64,000 bases of DNA from Bog-159 sp963818855 (lineage in GTDB: Bacteria; Acidobacteriota; Terriglobia; Bryobacterales; Bryobacteraceae). The position numbers and the translations under genes were made by a program. Of the stretch, positions 60,936 through 64,000 are shown piece after piece. The notes beneath the pieces are model-generated. The model saw nothing but the letters and a program-made list of their open reading frames with translations. It searched no databases and was not told the DNA's origin. Location: positions 1 to 64,000 of the forward strand of contig CAWFUH010000002.1 in assembly GCA_963818855.1 (NCBI GenBank), read 5' to 3'. Numbering within the stretch: the first letter of the stretch is position 1; every line of letters begins with the position of its first letter.

Positions 60936-63064
60936 ACTGGTACGAATGGAACGGAATTTCACGCGAGCTATTGAACTGCCTGGCCGGCGCTTCCGTGCGC
61001 GCGGTGGTGTTGGCGGGAATGGCTGGATTGGTCGCTCTTTTTCTGCGCCGCAATGCGGCTGCGCAGCATGCGCTATGGACCGCGGTGGTGGCTGGCATGC
61101 TGGCGTTGCCGCTGCTGCACTCCGTCGTGCCTGCGCCGTATGTATACGTGCTGCACCGTTCCGCGCCCGCCGCGGCCGTCACTTTTGCGGCAGCGCAGCC
61201 AGTCGGTATAGCGCGCCACATGGCGGGGCGTTCGGCTTCGTCGGGCATCGCGCGCCCGGTTCCAACGCCTGGCTGGCCCGACTACCTGGGAATCGCGTAT
61301 GTTGCCGGCGTCGCAATCTTCGGCGTCCAACTCGCCTGGGGCCTGTGGATGACGAGGCGCTTGCGGCTTGGCGCGCGATCGATAGCGCCGGATCTGTGGA
61401 GACACTCCGATCTGATGGCCGATGCGGGAACCGATATCCTTATCGAAGAATCGGAACGCGTGCGGGTTCCCATCACGGCTGGTTTGAAACACGTGCGGGT
61501 GCTTTTTCCAGGGGATTGGCACGGCTGGCCGGCGGACAAGATCAGACTGGTGCTGGCACACGAACTGGCGCACGCGCGCCGTCACGACCCTTTGATTGGC
61601 CTGGTGGCCGCGATCAACAGATGCCTGTTCTGGTTTCATCCCCTGGCCTGGTGGCTGGAGCGCCGCGTAGCTGTGCTGGCCGAGCATGCGGCCGACGATG
61701 CGGCATTGGCGGTCTCCGGCAACGCCCAAAACTATGCGCGAGTCTTGCTGGAAGTAGCTTCCGGCATGGTAGGGTTCCGGAGCCGGGTGATCTGGAACGC
61801 CTCCGCCATCAATGGACAACTGGTCTCACAGCGTATCCGCCGCATAATGGATTTGCGCACACTACCCAGCGGGCGTTTGGGCAAAGCCGCATGCACGGCC
61901 CTGCTGCCGGTTGCCGCGGCGATGATCTGGATCTCGTTAGCTGTAGATCTGCAAAGTGTCGCGCGCGGCCAGGCTACGTCTCCCGCAACGGATGCGGGCG
62001 CCACATGGTTCGGCTTTCGCTCAGACGGAATACGGCCGGATTTGACCAGCGCCGAAGAAGCCGCCCAAATGGAGCAGCTACTGGCCGTCAATCCGGAGGA
62101 TGAGGCGGTTCGCGCGAAATTGTTGCATTATTACTGGGCGCACGAGATGCATGAGCGGCGCGTTTCGCTGGTGCTGTGGTTGATCGATCATCATCCGGAA
62201 TCCGCACTTCATGGCTATCAGTCCGCGTCCATATTCCCGGGCGAAGGCAAAGGTGCAGATTTTATCGCGTTTGGTGTGGCGCGGAGCCGGTGGTTAGCCC
62301 AGGTCAACTTGCACCCGGACGATGCCCGCGTACTTGCTAATGCGGCGCGCGCTTTGGGCGAAGGCGCGGCGGAAGGAATTGATCTGCTCGAGCGCGCCCG
62401 GCAACTGGACCCGGCGCACGAAACCGGGCCGCTCGCCATGCTGGATGCCATGTTGTTGGAGTTCAACTGCGACCTGGGCGCGCATGGAGGCAGATTACAC
62501 GACCCGGCACTCGCCGCCAGGGTCCGAAGCACCTTGCAAGAATCGAGCGATCCGGCGTTGGTGGGAGCGGTAGCGCGCCAATTCGTCAACGGCGCCACGA
62601 TGAAGACGCTCACAGGCGCCGATCATTGGGACATGGCGGCGCTGCGGGCTACCGCGACCGAACTGGTCACCCACGCGCAAGCTTTGGAACCGCAGAACCG
62701 CGAGTGGTCCGATTTGATGGAAGGGGTTGAGGGGCTTGGTAATGCTGCGGCAGGAGTGCCCGCTAGCGCGGACGTGGTTCACATCGGCACGGGTGTTGCC
62801 GCCGGCATGCTCCTGCGATCGTCGCCGGCTGTTTATCCGCCGCTGGCCAAAATGGCGCGCATCGGGGGAGTCGTGAGGCTGCAGGTGCGCATCGGGACGG
62901 ATGGGACTGTGAAGGAGACGACGGTCATAAGCGGGCACCCGCTACTGGTGCCGGCGGCGGTGAACGCAGTGAAGAGCTACGTATATAAGCCGGTCACGCT
63001 GGCCGGCAAAGCCGTTGAGGCGGTCGCCACCGTGGAGGTTCCCTTCGATCCCGGCCAAGAGTAG
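60932..63064 (+). CDS. M56-family (BlaR1-like) membrane metallopeptidase with TonB C-terminal domain
   Basis: This is a 710-residue protein. N-terminal TMs lie near 15-70 and 115-145. The M56 protease core (about 150-310) carries the zinc motif HELAH in VLAHELAHARRHDP and the second Glu in VLAEHAADDAALAVSGNAQN, with FHPLAWWLERRVAV between. Another TM is near 325. A long TPR-like helical extracytoplasmic region (about 375-600) is followed by a TonB_C-type domain (PPLAKMARIGGVVRLQVRIG, DGTVKETTVISG). It is coupled to blaI by a 4-base overlap. It probably senses envelope stress and cleaves the repressor. It lacks the penicillin-binding sensor of BlaR1; the TPR/TonB_C part replaces it. Confidence 0.9.
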   Translation: MNWYEWNGISRELLNCLAGASVRAVVLAGMAGLVALFLRRNAAAQHALWTAVVAGMLALPLLHSVVPAPYVYVLHRSAPAAAVTFAAAQPVGIARHMAGRSASSGIARPVPTPGWPDYLGIAYVAGVAIFGVQLAWGLWMTRRLRLGARSIAPDLWRHSDLMADAGTDILIEESERVRVPITAGLKHVRVLFPGDWHGWPADKIRLVLAHELAHARRHDPLIGLVAAINRCLFWFHPLAWWLERRVAVLAEHAADDAALAVSGNAQNYARVLLEVASGMVGFRSRVIWNASAINGQLVSQRIRRIMDLRTLPSGRLGKAACTALLPVAAAMIWISLAVDLQSVARGQATSPATDAGATWFGFRSDGIRPDLTSAEEAAQMEQLLAVNPEDEAVRAKLLHYYWAHEMHERRVSLVLWLIDHHPESALHGYQSASIFPGEGKGADFIAFGVARSRWLAQVNLHPDDARVLANAARALGEGAAEGIDLLERARQLDPAHETGPLAMLDAMLLEFNCDLGAHGGRLHDPALAARVRSTLQESSDPALVGAVARQFVNGATMKTLTGADHWDMAALRATATELVTHAQALEPQNREWSDLMEGVEGLGNAAAGVPASADVVHIGTGVAAGMLLRSSPAVYPPLAKMARIGGVVRLQVRIGTDGTVKETTVISGHPLLVPAAVNAVKSYVYKPVTLAGKAVEAVATVEVPFDPGQE

Positions 63065-63092
63065 ACGCGCTTGTTAGAGTTAGACTATCCGG

Positions 63093-64000
63093 ATGGTACG
63101 AATCCATTCGGTTCTCATCGCGGTAGCGGTGGTTCTGCTGCCCGCGATTTCGCTTCCTGAGGCAGCCGGACAGCAGGCGTCCGTTCACCAGCAGATCCTG
63201 ACCCTGGTTGAGCAGCACAAAGCCGAGTACACCCAGGCTTCCAAGACCATCTGGGAATACGCGGAGTTGGGCTATCACGAAGAAAAGAGTTCGGCCCTGC
63301 TGCAGCGCGCGCTGAGGGACGCCGGTTTCCGCGTGGAGGCAGGCGTGGCGGAGGAGCCCACCGCGTTCATTGCCACTTACGGCGAAGGCCGGCCCATCAT
63401 CGGCATTCTGGGCGAATTCGACGCGCTGCCTGGTCTTTCGCAAGCCGCCGTGCCGGATCGCCAACCCGTGTCCGCCGGAGCGCCGGGGCACGGCTGCGGT
63501 CACAATCTGCTGGGATCGGGAGCGGCCCTGGCCGCGGTAGCTATTAAAGAGTACATGGAAAAGAACCACGTGGCGGGGACTTTGCGCTACTATGGCACGC
63601 CCGCCGAAGAGGGCGGCGACGGCAAAGTCTACATGGTGAGAGCCGGGCTGTTCCGCGATGTGGATGTCGTGTTGCACTGGCATCCGGCCGACCGCAATTC
63701 CGTCGCCAACGGCGGTGCGCTGGCCATCACCTCGGCCAAGTTTCTGTTCCATGGCGTCGCGGCGCATGCGGCTTTCGCGCCGGAGCGCGGCCGCTCGGCG
63801 CTCGATGCGGTGATGCTGATGGGCACGGGCATCGAGTTCATGCGCGAGCATATGCCGAGCAACGCACGCATCCACTATATAGTCAGCAATGGCGGTGCGG
63901 CCCCCAACATTGTTCCCGATACCGCGGAGTTGTTCCTGTACGCGCGCAGCCCGTCCCTCGAAGCACTCGATGGGATCTGGGCGCGCATCGTGAAGATCGG
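63093..64000 (+). CDS. M20-family amidohydrolase, secreted (cut by window end)
   Basis: The gene begins at ATG 63093 and is still open at the window end (302 codons seen). A signal peptide (VLIAVAVVLLPAISLPEAAG) precedes an M20/AbgB-like amidohydrolase. The first part is TIWEYAELGYHEEKSSALLQ; metal ligands are in GILGEFDALPGL and GHGCGHNLLGSG. TPAEEGGDGKVYMVRAGLF carries the catalytic/metal Glu pair, and DVDVVLHWHPAD the late His. The dimerisation domain begins about 63715 (AKFLFHGVAAHAAFAPERGR). Family members hydrolyse N-acyl or aminobenzoyl-glutamate-type amides. It starts 28 bases after the M56 gene on the same strand. Confidence 0.9.
   Translation, partial: MVRIHSVLIAVAVVLLPAISLPEAAGQQASVHQQILTLVEQHKAEYTQASKTIWEYAELGYHEEKSSALLQRALRDAGFRVEAGVAEEPTAFIATYGEGRPIIGILGEFDALPGLSQAAVPDRQPVSAGAPGHGCGHNLLGSGAALAAVAIKEYMEKNHVAGTLRYYGTPAEEGGDGKVYMVRAGLFRDVDVVLHWHPADRNSVANGGALAITSAKFLFHGVAAHAAFAPERGRSALDAVMLMGTGIEFMREHMPSNARIHYIVSNGGAAPNIVPDTAELFLYARSPSLEALDGIWARIVKI

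Noticed and set aside
1..64000. CRISPR arrays, rRNA genes, anti-phage defence islands, biosynthetic gene clusters
   Set aside because: I looked for regularly spaced repeats, conserved rRNA stretches, restriction/defence genes and large synthase genes and saw none in this window.

Overview
The window looks like a chromosomal segment of a GC-rich Acidobacteriota, most likely a Solibacter/Bryobacter-type soil organism. The evidence is an ADOP permease (the large FtsX/MacB-like permease family named for Acidobacteria) with its PadR partner, two very large Oar-like TonB receptors with N-terminal carboxypeptidase-regulatory-like domains, several Tat-exported oxidoreductases, and exported PQQ-type beta-propeller enzymes. 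No rRNA and no intact tRNA were found. The taxonomic call is an inference from gene families.

Layout. 0-4.5 kb is mobile: an excisionase-like gene, a tyrosine integrase, a displaced 3' fragment of tRNA-Phe (att scar), and a phage-type terminase pair. 4.9-11.2 kb is an exported carbohydrate-oxidation cluster: a Tat glycosidase-like protein, a beta-propeller, a Tat Gfo/Idh/MocA oxidoreductase and a PQQ dehydrogenase. 11.4-31.3 kb is partly decayed. It holds an M24 peptidase cut by an IS1595-type element with clean 8-bp target duplications, a frameshifted LytTR regulator, a truncated methyltransferase next to an IS256 scar, a broken enolase-superfamily gene and an SDR remnant. Intact genes are interspersed: SMP-30 lactonase plus PQQ propeller, an Oar-like receptor with a terminator, a LytS/LytTR pair, and a Tat-exported TPP enzyme followed by a cytochrome c.

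31.3-37.9 kb has a cytochrome c/Oar-like receptor operon, an AraC regulator, a cupin and a VOC protein. 37.9-42.8 kb is a signalling module: TonB receptor, YfiR, CHASE8-HAMP-PAS histidine kinase and receiver. 42.8-45 kb is a transglutaminase gene bounded by inverted REP-like repeats. 45.4-48 kb has an orphan nuoM coupled to a glycosyltransferase. 48-51 kb is padR-ADOP with a visible promoter and two dyad operators. 51-57.4 kb has a MetE-like protein, a tandem duplication of a histidine kinase/receiver unit, and an HD hydrolase. 57.4-64 kb has a membrane-anchored unknown, an Mrp ATPase, a Tat amidase, a BlaI/M56 pair with its own operator, and the start of an M20 amidohydrolase.

The most interesting observations are: (1) the TonB-YfiR-CHASE8 kinase-receiver module, in which a histidine kinase takes the place that a diguanylate cyclase holds in YfiBNR; (2) an apparently periplasmic TPP enzyme adjacent to a cytochrome c; (3) the duplicated kinase/receiver locus whose receiver lacks a normal start codon; and (4) the paired ACTTG-N5-CAAGT operators on the padR promoter.
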